DNA from: Endotrypanum monterogeii
Taxonomy: Eukaryota > Euglenozoa > Kinetoplastea > Trypanosomatida > Trypanosomatidae
DNA length: 64,000 nucleotides
Assembly: GCA_000333855.2 (NCBI GenBank)
Contig: CM007319.1
Coordinates: forward strand, 196,552 to 260,551
Direction of reading: 5' to 3'
The position numbers and the translations under genes are program-made. This document shows, piece after piece, positions 29,370 to 38,436 of this stretch. Within the stretch, counting starts at the first letter, position 1; the number at the start of each line of letters is the position of its first letter. The notes beneath the pieces are model-generated. The model saw only the letters and a program-made list of their open reading frames with translations, ran no database searches and was not told the origin of the DNA.

Positions 29370-31439
29370 ATGTCGTCACACATCGCGCTCGTAGCCGCTC
29401 GTGTCGCTGCGTGCTCGTTATCGTTCACAGCTCACCCCATGGCAAGGCGCTGCAACCACAATACCAGCACTGCTCTTCTCCGTGTCCGTCTCAGTGATGG
29501 CCTAGGTATCCCTGGTCTTTCGGTAGTAATCACCCAACGCCGTTTCATTGGCCCTCGTCAGTACTCGCCGAAGGGGTACCGCGAGGCTGCCGGGCGCGCA
29601 CCGATGACGTTTGAATTTGGCGAGGAGTGCAACAACCTTGCCAGGGCCGCGCATCAGACAAAAAACTATGGAGATGCCATTAGCCTTTACGATAGAGCGC
29701 TGACAATGCGACGTGAGAAGTATGGGCCAATTCACGAGAAGTGTGCCGCAACACTCCACAACATTGGCCGTGTGTTCATCGACATGAAGGAGTACGGCGC
29801 CGCCGAAAACGCTTTCACTGAAGCGGCCGCTATCTACGAGCAAGTAGAGGGAGGCAAGTCACTCAAGTACGCGGAGTCGCTGGAGCTGCTCGCACTCTGT
29901 TACACGCACCTTAAGTTCCTCGATGAGGCGGAAAAGGCCTTCAAGGATAGTATTCGCATCTTCAGGGATCAGTGTTACAACCACGGCAGCCACTCCTGGC
30001 TGCCTGACGACAAGACACCACCGGCGGAGCCGAACAAGCACCCGCTCTCGTCGGCAGCGCATGCCCTTGCTGACTGCGCATCGCTCTTCCTGCTTCGTCG
30101 ACAGGAACACCAGGCCGTCGTCTTCCTGGAGGAAGCCCTGGAGATACGCCGCTTTCTGTACAGCCGTCACGCTAAGTTCCGCTCAATGATTGCGCAGACT
30201 CTCAACAAGCTTTGTGAACTCAAGAAGTCGCTCGACGACGCTGTTGGCGCGGAGATGTGCATCAATGAGTGCTTGCAAATATGCATCGAAACACTCGGTC
30301 GTGATCACCCAGCGACAGCGCAGGCAACAAGCAGCAAAGCGGGACTCCTCGCAGCGAAGAAGCAGTTTCGTGACGCCCTGCGTCTTTACGAAGAAAGTAC
30401 GACCATCTATGCCATGGCGCTCGGCAAGGAGGCACCCCTCTTCGGACAGGAACTAATGAAACTCGGTCGCTGCCAAGAGCTATGTAACGACGTTGTGAGT
30501 GCGGAAAAAACGTTCCAGCGCGGCGTCGAGGTCATCAAAAAGAGCCTCGGTGCCGATAGTCTCCAGATGGCGGAGGCAAACACATTCTACGGGTCTCTGT
30601 TGGCCCGGAAACTTGAAATCGACAAAGCTGTCGGCATGTTCCGCGACGCCATTCGCATCCGGAAAAGTCTAGACAAAAATGACCCGCAGCTGGCGTATTT
30701 GTACCAAAAGATTGGGGACGCCTATGCGATGCGGCGGGAGCCACACGCCGAGGCGTACTTCCTCCTCGCGGTGGACGCCTTCAAGCAGAACGCCACGATT
30801 GAGCCGCTGCAGCGCACGTACATGACCGATGTTTTAGATGACTTGGGGCTTTTTTACCTCGACTTTCAGCACTACGAGAAGGCAGAGAAGTGCTTCAAGG
30901 AAGCCCTTGACACCCGCATCGAGATGCTCGGTGAAAATCATGCCACCGTGGCGTACTCGTATAGCAACTTCGCACTTCTGCACCTGCAGCGACAGGACTA
31001 CGCCAACTGTGAGAAGATGGCAGACGCAGCTCTGGATATGTACGGCAAAACCGCCCGATCAAATGTGCTTGCTCAGGCTGATGTTTACACAACACTGGGT
31101 CAGTGTTATCATCAACAGAGTCAATTCTCCAAGGCCCTAGAACTTCACGAGAAGGCGCTCAACGTGCGCCGCACACGCGGCGACACGACCGAGACAGCTG
31201 TCGCAGAATCACTCAATCAAATCGCGCGCGTCTACGTCACCATGAAGCGCTACGGCAAAGCGTTTCACCACGTCAAGGAGGCACGGCGACTCGTCTGGAA
31301 GTTCAACGTCGAAATCACGCAACCGCTTCGGAATGAGATCATCAAGACCGAACAAATGATTCCACCCACTGATGAGTGGCCGAGTGAGGAGCGGGCTGGA
31401 GCGCATGTGAAAATCGGCGATGGCTGTGCGGCTGACTAA
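29370..31439 (+). CDS. TPR-repeat protein (kinesin light chain-like repeats), probably mitochondrial
   Basis: A 689-residue protein with about ten tetratricopeptide repeats from about residue 78 to 660. The spacing is about 42 residues, as in kinesin-light-chain-type TPRs. Examples are LHNIGRVFIDMKEYGAAENAF, split by family positions Gly/Ala/Tyr/Ala, and GENHATVAYSYSNFALLHLQ. The first 70 residues lack acidic residues except near the end and are rich in Arg, Ser, Ala and Thr, as expected of a mitochondrial import signal. TPRs bind partner proteins; no enzyme domain is present. ATG at 29370 is the first in frame; the open frame extends upstream to 29295 but only through a TTG. A second ATG at 29439 lies inside the presumed import signal. 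The specific complex is unknown. Confidence 0.85.
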   Translation: MSSHIALVAARVAACSLSFTAHPMARRCNHNTSTALLRVRLSDGLGIPGLSVVITQRRFIGPRQYSPKGYREAAGRAPMTFEFGEECNNLARAAHQTKNYGDAISLYDRALTMRREKYGPIHEKCAATLHNIGRVFIDMKEYGAAENAFTEAAAIYEQVEGGKSLKYAESLELLALCYTHLKFLDEAEKAFKDSIRIFRDQCYNHGSHSWLPDDKTPPAEPNKHPLSSAAHALADCASLFLLRRQEHQAVVFLEEALEIRRFLYSRHAKFRSMIAQTLNKLCELKKSLDDAVGAEMCINECLQICIETLGRDHPATAQATSSKAGLLAAKKQFRDALRLYEESTTIYAMALGKEAPLFGQELMKLGRCQELCNDVVSAEKTFQRGVEVIKKSLGADSLQMAEANTFYGSLLARKLEIDKAVGMFRDAIRIRKSLDKNDPQLAYLYQKIGDAYAMRREPHAEAYFLLAVDAFKQNATIEPLQRTYMTDVLDDLGLFYLDFQHYEKAEKCFKEALDTRIEMLGENHATVAYSYSNFALLHLQRQDYANCEKMADAALDMYGKTARSNVLAQADVYTTLGQCYHQQSQFSKALELHEKALNVRRTRGDTTETAVAESLNQIARVYVTMKRYGKAFHHVKEARRLVWKFNVEITQPLRNEIIKTEQMIPPTDEWPSEERAGAHVKIGDGCAAD

Positions 31440-31698
31440 TACGGCATTGCTACAACCCTCACTGAAACCCCACCAAGTGTTCTTGAGTCAGTGGCGTGTT
31501 CAACAAGGCGTTTAAAAAAAAAAAGCGTATTTTTCTCACCTTTTTCCGTCAACAACAAAAGGAGCCGGGCGGAATGCCTCCAAGTGGCAAGATATGTCAT
31601 CTCCCTTTTTTCTTGTATCGTCTCCGTCCTTATAGATATCTACCCACGTGCGCTCTCTTCCTTAGCGCTGTGATGCACTCACCTATTCGTCGACGCAA

Positions 31699-31721
31699 AT
31701 ATATATATATATATATATATA
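31699..31721. repeat. TA tract before V-ATPase subunit D
   Basis: About 23 bases, 260 bases after the TPR gene stop. Confidence 0.9.
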
Positions 31722-32029
31722 CATCTACTTGCTTATAGCTATTTATGTTTACGCACTCCCCAAGAGTGGGCGGAGAGAAACACCCCGGATGATGCGCTTT
31801 CCCTGCAGAGCATCGCATCTTCAAAAGACACGTACTTGACACGCTCAGCTGAGAAGGGAGCGGATATTTGTTCTTGGGGGGGGGGGAATACCAAGAGATG
31901 CCACTCAGAGTGTCTTGACGTCTCCTCATGCCTCCCACCACCACAACCACAACTACCCTTTGTATTCCCGCCGCTGTTATCTGTGCTCTGCCAGCCCCAC
32001 CTGCTCATGTCGCCGCGTCTTGCCCCCTC

Positions 32030-32062
32030 CTCATTTATTTTTTTTTTCACTCTTTAACCCAG
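32030..32062 (+). promoter_or_regulatory. Putative trans-splice acceptor for V-ATPase subunit D
   Basis: A T-run plus CT stretch ends in TAACCCAG, with AG at 32061-32062, about 130 bases upstream of the start codon. Confidence 0.55.
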
Positions 32063-32194
32063 GAACATTTTTTGAAGCCCCGCTCCTGTAGCAGTGTACC
32101 ATTGGCCCTGCATGGGTAGTGACTCTTGACCTGTTCTACCTCTCCCTATCGTCTAGCTGAGCGTATTTATACCATTACCAGGCGCTTCTTCGCA

Positions 32195-33034
32195 ATGTCC
32201 ACCACAAACCGTTACCCCGCCCTGCCGAGTCGCATGTCACTCATCGCCTTCAAGACACGCCTGAAGGGTGCCCAGAAGGGGCATAGTCTGCTGAAAAAGA
32301 AAGCGGATGCTCTCTCGCTGCGCTACCGCATGGTGCTCGGGGAGTTGCACAAGGCAAAGCTCGAAATGGTGGACCAGATCAAGGGCTCCTACTTCACCAT
32401 CACGCAGGCCCAATTTATTGCGGGTGACATTAGCCTTGCCGTCCAGGAGTCGCTCAAAATTCCGACCTACCAGATGTTACTGCAAGTAGAAAACATTGCT
32501 GGTGTGCAGGTGCCCAGCTTCCACGCGCAGAACAACGACACTGCTGACAAGCGGGGCGAATCCGCGACAGAGGCACGCTTGACAAGCGGCAACACATCCT
32601 CTGCGGCTGCTGCCGCCACCACCGGATCCCTCACAGCTGGCCTGGGAAAGGGCGGTGAGCAGATCAGGGAAGCCTATACCGCCTTCCGCCACACCCTCTC
32701 TCTCCTCGTCAAGATCGCGTCTTTGCAGACAAGTTGGGTAACGCTCGATATCGCGCAAAAGGTAACGAACCGCCGCGTGAATGCACTGGAGAAGGTGGTG
32801 ATCCCACGCGTGCAGAACACCCTGAGCTACATCACCTCAGAGCTCGACGAGCAGGAGCGTGAGGAATTTTTCCGTCTCAAGATGGTGCAGAAGAAGAAGA
32901 AAGCTATGGCCAAGATACAGCAGGCTGCGCGCGATGTCGAGACGGCAGGCGTCGAAGCGGAGCGGTTGCGCAAGCGTAACCTACTCCTAGCTCAGCGCGA
33001 CGGCGGGGTTGTGGAGGCGGACATGGTTGTTTGA
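32195..33034 (+). CDS. VMA8: V-type proton ATPase subunit D
   Basis: A 279-residue protein that matches subunit D, the central-stalk rotor subunit of the V1 sector that couples ATP hydrolysis to proton pumping at acidocalcisomes and other acidic organelles. The N-terminal helix (SLIAFKTRLKGAQKGHSLLK, about 15-34) and the C-terminal helix (QKVTNRRVNALEKVVIPR, about 188-205) are the two antiparallel coiled-coil parts of the family. Yeast and human proteins are about 250 residues. The extra length comes mostly from a low-complexity Ala/Thr/Ser insertion at about 112-150. ATG at 32195 gives the family-like start MSTTNRYPALPSRM; the upstream frame opens only with a TTG. Confidence 0.95.
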   Translation: MSTTNRYPALPSRMSLIAFKTRLKGAQKGHSLLKKKADALSLRYRMVLGELHKAKLEMVDQIKGSYFTITQAQFIAGDISLAVQESLKIPTYQMLLQVENIAGVQVPSFHAQNNDTADKRGESATEARLTSGNTSSAAAAATTGSLTAGLGKGGEQIREAYTAFRHTLSLLVKIASLQTSWVTLDIAQKVTNRRVNALEKVVIPRVQNTLSYITSELDEQEREEFFRLKMVQKKKKAMAKIQQAARDVETAGVEAERLRKRNLLLAQRDGGVVEADMVV

Positions 33035-33361
33035 GGCAGCAGGGAACGAACGCCAACGTAAAGGCGGTTTGCTATATAAGGCGAGAAAACACGTGACAGT
33101 GGGCAGAAAAAGACCCCACAAAGAAAAGGATCACCGACACCGCTTCCTCGACCTGGGGCACGGCGGGTGGTGAACACACGTTTTTCTCGCTAGTGCTTAT
33201 TTTAGTCTGTTTTATAGACTGTTCTGTTGTTGGTGTGTGTGTGTGTATTAGTGGCACGATAGTTTGGTTTGAGGTTACGGGTAGTTTCTCGGATACAAGT
33301 GGGAGGAATTTAAGGGGCTCCATCTTGTGCAGGTGTACTTTGTATTCGAGTGGGTACTTCG

Positions 33362-33409
33362 TCCCGCCCTCTCCACTCCACATCCCCTCTCTCCCTGACC
33401 CCACCCTAG
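33362..33409 (+). promoter_or_regulatory. CT tract and AG inside the V-ATPase D / EEP intergenic region
   Basis: A strong pyrimidine tract ends in CCACCCTAG (AG at 33408-33409), 1.4 kb ahead of the EEP start. It may serve the small open frame at 33503 or act as a distal acceptor for the EEP mRNA. Confidence 0.35.
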
Positions 33410-33502
33410 CTCAATGCTCATCTATCTGCGCGTATATATGTATATGCGAGGTTCATGTACTAGGGGTGCAAAACTCTCTTCTTGAACCGACGATACAACA
33501 AG

Positions 33503-33757
33503 ATGAATCAGCCAAGAGAAGTCAATGGTAGAGGTGATGGATATGCCGGTGCACTAAGTACACGACTGCCAACTAACGCGTGGATCTCTACATCGATACT
33601 TTTTCTATGTTTGTTTTGCTTTTTCGTGTCTATAGATGCACCTCGGAAATGCGCCGATGCGGCTCTCCATGTTTCCGTGATTTCGCTCATGTGCATCTGC
33701 ATTAACCGCCCTAAACCCCACCACACCTCTCTGCGTCTTCGAGGACTTCTCCCTTGA
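33503..33757 (+). CDS. Possible small membrane protein (84 residues), speculative
   Basis: An 84-residue open frame begins with ATG at 33503, about 95 bases after the CT tract and AG at 33408-33409. It has one clearly hydrophobic segment (about residues 27-45, ISTSILFLCLFCFFVSI) and a second, weaker one (about 54-66). I recognise no family. Against it: an ATG at 33415 opens a 23-codon frame first, and short open frames of this length are expected by chance. It should be read as a candidate only. Confidence 0.2.
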   Translation: MNQPREVNGRGDGYAGALSTRLPTNAWISTSILFLCLFCFFVSIDAPRKCADAALHVSVISLMCICINRPKPHHTSLRLRGLLP

Positions 33758-34401
33758 CCCCTACCCCTCTCCCTATCTGGCAGCCGCCCACCACCACCAC
33801 CACCATCACCGCGACACGCTGTTTTTCTCCACAAATAACATTGAGAGTGCAAGTCTCATAGGCGAGAAGGGACTCATACGCGCACACTGGCGGGAAAAAA
33901 AAAGAATTTTTTATTTAGTTGCACAACCTCATAACCCCACAACTACCCCGCTTACTCGGCGTCAGTCTATGTCGAGTATCTAGGTACCCCATTGATTTCC
34001 CACGATCGCCGCCGCCAACACCACCTTTTCTTGAGTGAGGTTTTTTTTTTTTTCATCTCGCCTTTTGTATCTATTTTTTTCCGAAAACATATCCCTACGT
34101 AAAGAGATATACAAAGTCATACGCTCACAAGGCCACCCGAGTTTTAAAAAATCTTGCGGGCAGGTTGACATCAAGCCTCCCAATTTTTTTTTGTTTTTCT
34201 ACTCGCCTTGTGTGTGCCTTCTGCTCCTCTGCATGTAAACAGTCTGAGGTGACTGATCACCAGGTTCATCGCACCACAGTCTTGTAGGGGAATGTGACAC
34301 CTTTGTATATCCGCTTTTTTTGTTACCACATTTTTTGTCTTTCCTGGGAAAGAACACTGAATCTGCGCCGCGCCGCTGAAGATGTATATATAAATCAATA
34401 A

Positions 34402-34409
<8 letters not shown>

Positions 34410-34434
<25 letters not shown>

Positions 34435-34435
34435 T
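34410..34435. repeat. TA tract (core of a TA-rich block)
   Basis: An uninterrupted TA run inside a wider TA-rich block (34384-34436), in the 5' flank of the EEP gene. Confidence 0.9.
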
Positions 34436-34575
34436 GGGAGACCCGCATCCCCCTTTTGAGTTCTGCCCAGCCACTCCCTCATATCAAACGACGAGCTTTC
34501 CTGGAGTTTTTCCTTGGCTATTAAATCTCTGCTGCTTTGCGCACATACCAACGGTAAACAACCCGGCCCCTATTT

Positions 34576-34599
34576 TACGCCCTTATTTTTTTTTTTTAG
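34576..34599 (+). promoter_or_regulatory. Putative trans-splice acceptor for the EEP-fold gene
   Basis: A 13-base T run directly followed by AG at 34598-34599, about 225 bases before the start codon. Confidence 0.5.
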
Positions 34600-34825
34600 T
34601 AACCTCGCCGCTGCTGACAAGCTCGTGGTGATTGCGTGACGTGTGTGTACATCGTGTGATTTCGTGTTGCATCCCTTTTTTATATATTCAGCAGCGCAGC
34701 CCCGACTCTTGACCCCCCACCCAACCTGTATACTCAGCGGTGTACAAGCGCATTGAAGAGCGCCTTTTTTTTTTTTACGGGGGGGCGAAGGGAGAAGAGA
34801 GGGGAAGTACTTCCAACACATCAAA

Positions 34826-36394
34826 ATGACCCTCTTCGATAACCGTCAAGAGGAGGACGTGCTCAAGACCATGAAAGCGGGAGATTTGCTGCATTACGAC
34901 TACCGCCCTGCTGACCAAGGTAGTGACAACGAAGCCAAGTTAGGCGACACGTTCCGCGTGGTTCAGTGGAACATCGAACGCGGCGTCAAGCTGGGGGCTA
35001 TCATCGCCGACTTGAAGTCGCTGCATGCTGACATTATCGTGTTGCAAGAACTGGACATCAACTGCCGCCGCTCGGCCTACGCTAATGTGCCAAAGGAAAT
35101 CGCAAAGGCCCTCAAAGCGGAGCTGTACTTTGTCTGCGAATTCCAAGAACTCGACGCATGCATGCGAACTCCTCAAAACGCTGTCGGGCAACTCTCGCAG
35201 CCGACGCTGGAGTCGAAGGAACTACAGAAATCTCGAGGAGGAGACGGAAAAGGCACACAGGTATCTGCCAAGCGCCATTTTCATGGTAACGCGATCCTTA
35301 GTCGGCATGCGACGCTACGCGATCCTGCCGTGATTCCGCTTACCTGCGCCGTCGCGTGGGATGAGGTGGGTCACCTCTACCAAGAACCGCGTAAAGGGTT
35401 TCGTGGTGCCCTTCGTCTCCGTATCGACGCGGCAGATCGAACCGCACCTGATATGCCACCCCTGTTTATCTACTGTTGTCATTTCGAAGTCTTTTGCGGT
35501 GGCCTTGCTCGTGTGCGACAGTTAGCAGACTGCATGGCGGACATGCAGCGCATTGTGCACACAAGGACGGTGGTGAAAGGCACACGCTCGCAGCAACCAG
35601 CCTTTATTCTTGCTGGGGATTTGAATACCATGGCACACGGTATCGTGCGCTGTAGTCCGAAATTTGGAAAAGATCGACTTCGCTGGCTCAGCATTGGAGA
35701 GGAAGAGGCGTGCTGGTTGCAGCGGAAGGTGCTGGGGCGTAACATGCAGTTCCTAGAGCCAGGGTGCTGCCCGTTGTCGTACCGCTTTCCGACATACATC
35801 GCCTCACGCCTGCACCAGCTGTTGTGCAACAACTCTCTGGTGTGGCAATACGTCTACGGTTTCACGAAGATGGAGCAGAAGCGCATGTCCAACGTCAAAC
35901 TTTGCCTATATGACCCGTCGGACAAAGTCAACTCCGTCACACTGAACCATCCCAGCTACCACGGCCTTGTGCGTGGGAAGTTTGACTGGATTCTGTTGAG
36001 CAACCTGCAACCTCGCCCATTCCTCACAGCCCGCGACAAGGCTGAACCGATCGACCTCGCCGCCCTCGAGAAAAATGGCAGCATCACCACCACCTCGTAC
36101 GCGGCCAACTATCTTCGGTCCATCTATGGTGACTCAAAGGTAGACGGAGCGACACCAACGCACGCACCCGCCGATGGCTACCTCATCTTCAACGAAAACT
36201 ACACCGCCAGCGACCACCGCGGGCTCGTCATGACGGTGAAGCAAAACCAGGGGCGGTCAGAAGAGGTTTATCCTGCTAAGGGTGCACGGTACACGGAGAA
36301 CTGGTCGGCGCTTGTCTTTTTCTCCCTATCGCGTGCGCTGCCAATCGCTGCTGTTGTGCTGGGGGCCTACAACCAGTACAGAAAGATGCGATGA
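34826..36394 (+). CDS. Endonuclease/exonuclease/phosphatase-fold protein with a C-terminal membrane anchor
   Basis: A 522-residue protein of the EEP superfamily (nucleases, sphingomyelinases, inositol phosphatases). Catalytic motifs in order: QWNIE (48-52), LQELD with metal-binding E75 (73-77), GNAI (154-157), CHFEVF (218-223), GDLN with D265 and N267, and SDHRG (462-466) with the catalytic His464. A long variable region lies between the GDLN and SDH motifs. After the EEP domain, a hydrophobic helix (about 497-515, VFFSLSRALPIAAVVLGAY) ends with a basic tail (NQYRKMR), the pattern of a tail-anchored membrane protein. The substrate is not certain; a phosphodiester in RNA or a lipid are both compatible. 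ATG at 34826 is the first in frame. Confidence 0.8.
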   Translation: MTLFDNRQEEDVLKTMKAGDLLHYDYRPADQGSDNEAKLGDTFRVVQWNIERGVKLGAIIADLKSLHADIIVLQELDINCRRSAYANVPKEIAKALKAELYFVCEFQELDACMRTPQNAVGQLSQPTLESKELQKSRGGDGKGTQVSAKRHFHGNAILSRHATLRDPAVIPLTCAVAWDEVGHLYQEPRKGFRGALRLRIDAADRTAPDMPPLFIYCCHFEVFCGGLARVRQLADCMADMQRIVHTRTVVKGTRSQQPAFILAGDLNTMAHGIVRCSPKFGKDRLRWLSIGEEEACWLQRKVLGRNMQFLEPGCCPLSYRFPTYIASRLHQLLCNNSLVWQYVYGFTKMEQKRMSNVKLCLYDPSDKVNSVTLNHPSYHGLVRGKFDWILLSNLQPRPFLTARDKAEPIDLAALEKNGSITTTSYAANYLRSIYGDSKVDGATPTHAPADGYLIFNENYTASDHRGLVMTVKQNQGRSEEVYPAKGARYTENWSALVFFSLSRALPIAAVVLGAYNQYRKMR

Positions 36395-36524
36395 TGGTCG
36401 TGCCCCACGGTCTACACTTGCACATCCATTACACAGAGACTCATTTGTAACTGCGTACCCCTGTCTGTGGGGATGGAATGGGGTGGGAACGATGGAAACG
36501 AAGCATAGAATGGAACGACAGGCA

Positions 36525-36547
36525 CTATATATATATATATATATATA
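36525..36547. repeat. TA tract after the EEP gene
   Basis: About 23 bases, 130 bases after the stop codon and 450 bases before repeat copy B. Confidence 0.9.
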
Positions 36548-36999
36548 ATTCATGTAGAACGTCGATCGATACCCCTCTTTCTTTGTCGCCGATCCAAATG
36601 CTTCCCGCCACCTCAGCATTGAACATCACGAGTCTCGTACTCATCGACTGGTTGTGTGACAATCGAAAACCTCTCGCAGGCGCAGAGATGAGGAAAAAAA
36701 AATGCACAGATCGAAGTTTCCGCGGCGTTCGGTTAGTTGCCAGCAAAGCGGTGCGTACTGCTGCAGCCGTTGTGCAGAAAATATATGAATGCAAAAAAAA
36801 AATACGAAACACCACGAAATAGCTTGGTCCTTGGGTGAACTATTCATGCATCACGTTCCTGTGTAAGAGACAGAAAGAAGCGTGTCTCTCGTCATCGTCA
36901 TAGCTGGGAGTGTGGGCAGTGTGTTGGCTTCTTGGCTCTCCGGTTGAACAAGAAAATCGAAGCGGTGGCATCAAGCAACATATTTTTTTTTGGGGGGGG

Positions 37000-37251
37000 G
37001 GGCGCTCGCACGTGCCTAGCCGCGGGCAAGCCTCGCCTGACAACGCAAAATTCCCTCTGCTGAAGGCGCACCCGCGCTGGGGAAAGGGCGTCGAGGTCTT
37101 TTCAGTCGAAAGACCCATCCAGCATACCAGCGCTCTGCGCACGCGCAGCCAAGCATTACTAACACGGTGTACCGCCTCCAATCACAGCGACACGGAGTCA
37201 GAGGAGCATGTGCTGATACCCGGTGGCCTAGAGCAACTCGGGAAGGTGAAG
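37000..37251 (+). mobile_element. SIDER-like dispersed repeat, copy B
   Basis: Aligned base for base with copy A at a constant offset of 32,590, with about 9 differences and no gaps. It begins directly after a T run and G run (36982-37001), and its match with copy A stops at GGAAGGTGAAG. It lies in the 3' flank of the EEP gene, about 600 bases after the stop codon. Confidence 0.65.
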
Positions 37252-38230
37252 GACGCCCCCAAATCATCAGACGAGACCCTTTCCCCTCTGAGGAACACCC
37301 TGACATGTAACTCCGGTGTTGCAGAAGCAGGAGTGGAGTATGTGTGGTGCTTGTATATGCATCGGCGCGCATTCGTCCGTTAGCGTAACAGCATGAGAAG
37401 AGAGTCGGGAAGGCGTGCTGACGAGCATCGAGAAAAATGTTGTGTCCTCAAGTACTCCTTGATGAGCCACGGACACGCATCTATCGGTGTGTTGTACGAT
37501 TTGCAACATAATCCAAAGCGAAATAAGATTGAAAGGTGGCACTGAAAAAAAAAATGGCGATACTCGCGCTCAGAGACAAGCTTACCGCGCATAGTCCTCT
37601 TTAGTGTGCGAATCACCTTTTTTTCTCTCTCAATTTCTGTCTCTCTTCGGTGCATGGCCATGTCGTTTTTTTTTTTTTTTGACGTGCGTGGGGCTCTATA
37701 TCCTCGACAACGCAGTGTCACACGTGCCTCATGCCCGGCTGATTCGTTCCGATGGGGGAAAGAGGGAGGAAGGGATCTGCTCAGGTATGTGTGGGTGTGG
37801 GTGTGGGTCTGTCTTCAAATCTTCTCTATTCCGACCTCCTTTCTCTGCCCCATCCTCTCGTGAATCGGAACAATCATTTCTCCCATTGGAGGGGGAAGGG
37901 TTCGTTACGCTGTACTGCCGTCCTTCCCTGGTGGTCAAACGAGGGGGAGAAAAAGAGACAGAGTGAACAGTACACGGCAGAGAAGGCGTCTCAAGGCACA
38001 AGATCTGGAGGCAAAATCATGAACAAGGCGGTGTTTCCGGGTCTCTTTTTGTGTGTCTCTCCTCTACCCCCGCCCTCTTCGGTTGCGCCTGACGCCCCTC
38101 CCCTGCCCTTGGCCTCCACCGGTTCCTTCAGTGCAAGCGTGTGTGAAGAGGGGGTCTGACAAAGCACAGCGGCGTAGGGGATAGAAATGTGACAACACTA
38201 TAAAAGATCCAAAGGAATCACAACTGACAC

Positions 38231-38260
38231 ACTCTATACTACTTCTCTCCTGTGGTGCAG
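38231..38260 (+). promoter_or_regulatory. Putative trans-splice acceptor for the PEX3-like gene
   Basis: CT-rich sequence ends in TGTGGTGCAG (AG at 38259-38260), about 175 bases before the start codon. A second option is the C-rich tract at 38290-38327 with AG at 38328-38329. Confidence 0.45.
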
Positions 38261-38436
38261 ATCTGGGTCTTATTTGCTTACATTGAACTATCATCCTCTC
38301 CTCAACGCGCCCCCTTCCCCTGCCTCCAAGCAACAGGTACAACCACGGCCGGATGGATTAGTCGTAACACCGCGCAGGGTAACAGCCGGTACCCCCTTTC
38401 CCCTCTCGCGTTCCAAAGAAAAAAAAAGTGGATCGC

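Larger units (their letters stand above)
31440..32194 (+). other. Intergenic region
   Basis: No gene seen. Contains a TA tract (31699-31721), a G run (31877-31887) and the T-rich acceptor tract of the V-ATPase D gene. Confidence 0.6.
33035..34825 (+). other. Long intergenic region with two CT tracts and a TA tract
   Basis: Mostly noncoding. One small open frame (33503-33757) is listed separately because a good CT tract and AG precede it. A TA-rich block lies at 34384-34436. T-runs near 34050 and 34588 provide further splice signals. Confidence 0.5.
36395..38436 (+). other. Long 3' region of the EEP gene with a SIDER-like repeat
   Basis: No intact gene. Holds a TA tract (36525-36547), repeat copy B (37000-37251), a T run (37666-37680), a GGGTGTG repeat at about 37792-37808, and the acceptor of the next gene. 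Confidence 0.55.

Noticed and set aside
37792..37808. GGGTGTG repeats that recall G-rich telomere-like or base J-type sequence
   Set aside because: Only about 17 bases, without the kinetoplastid telomere hexamer, and inside an ordinary gene region.
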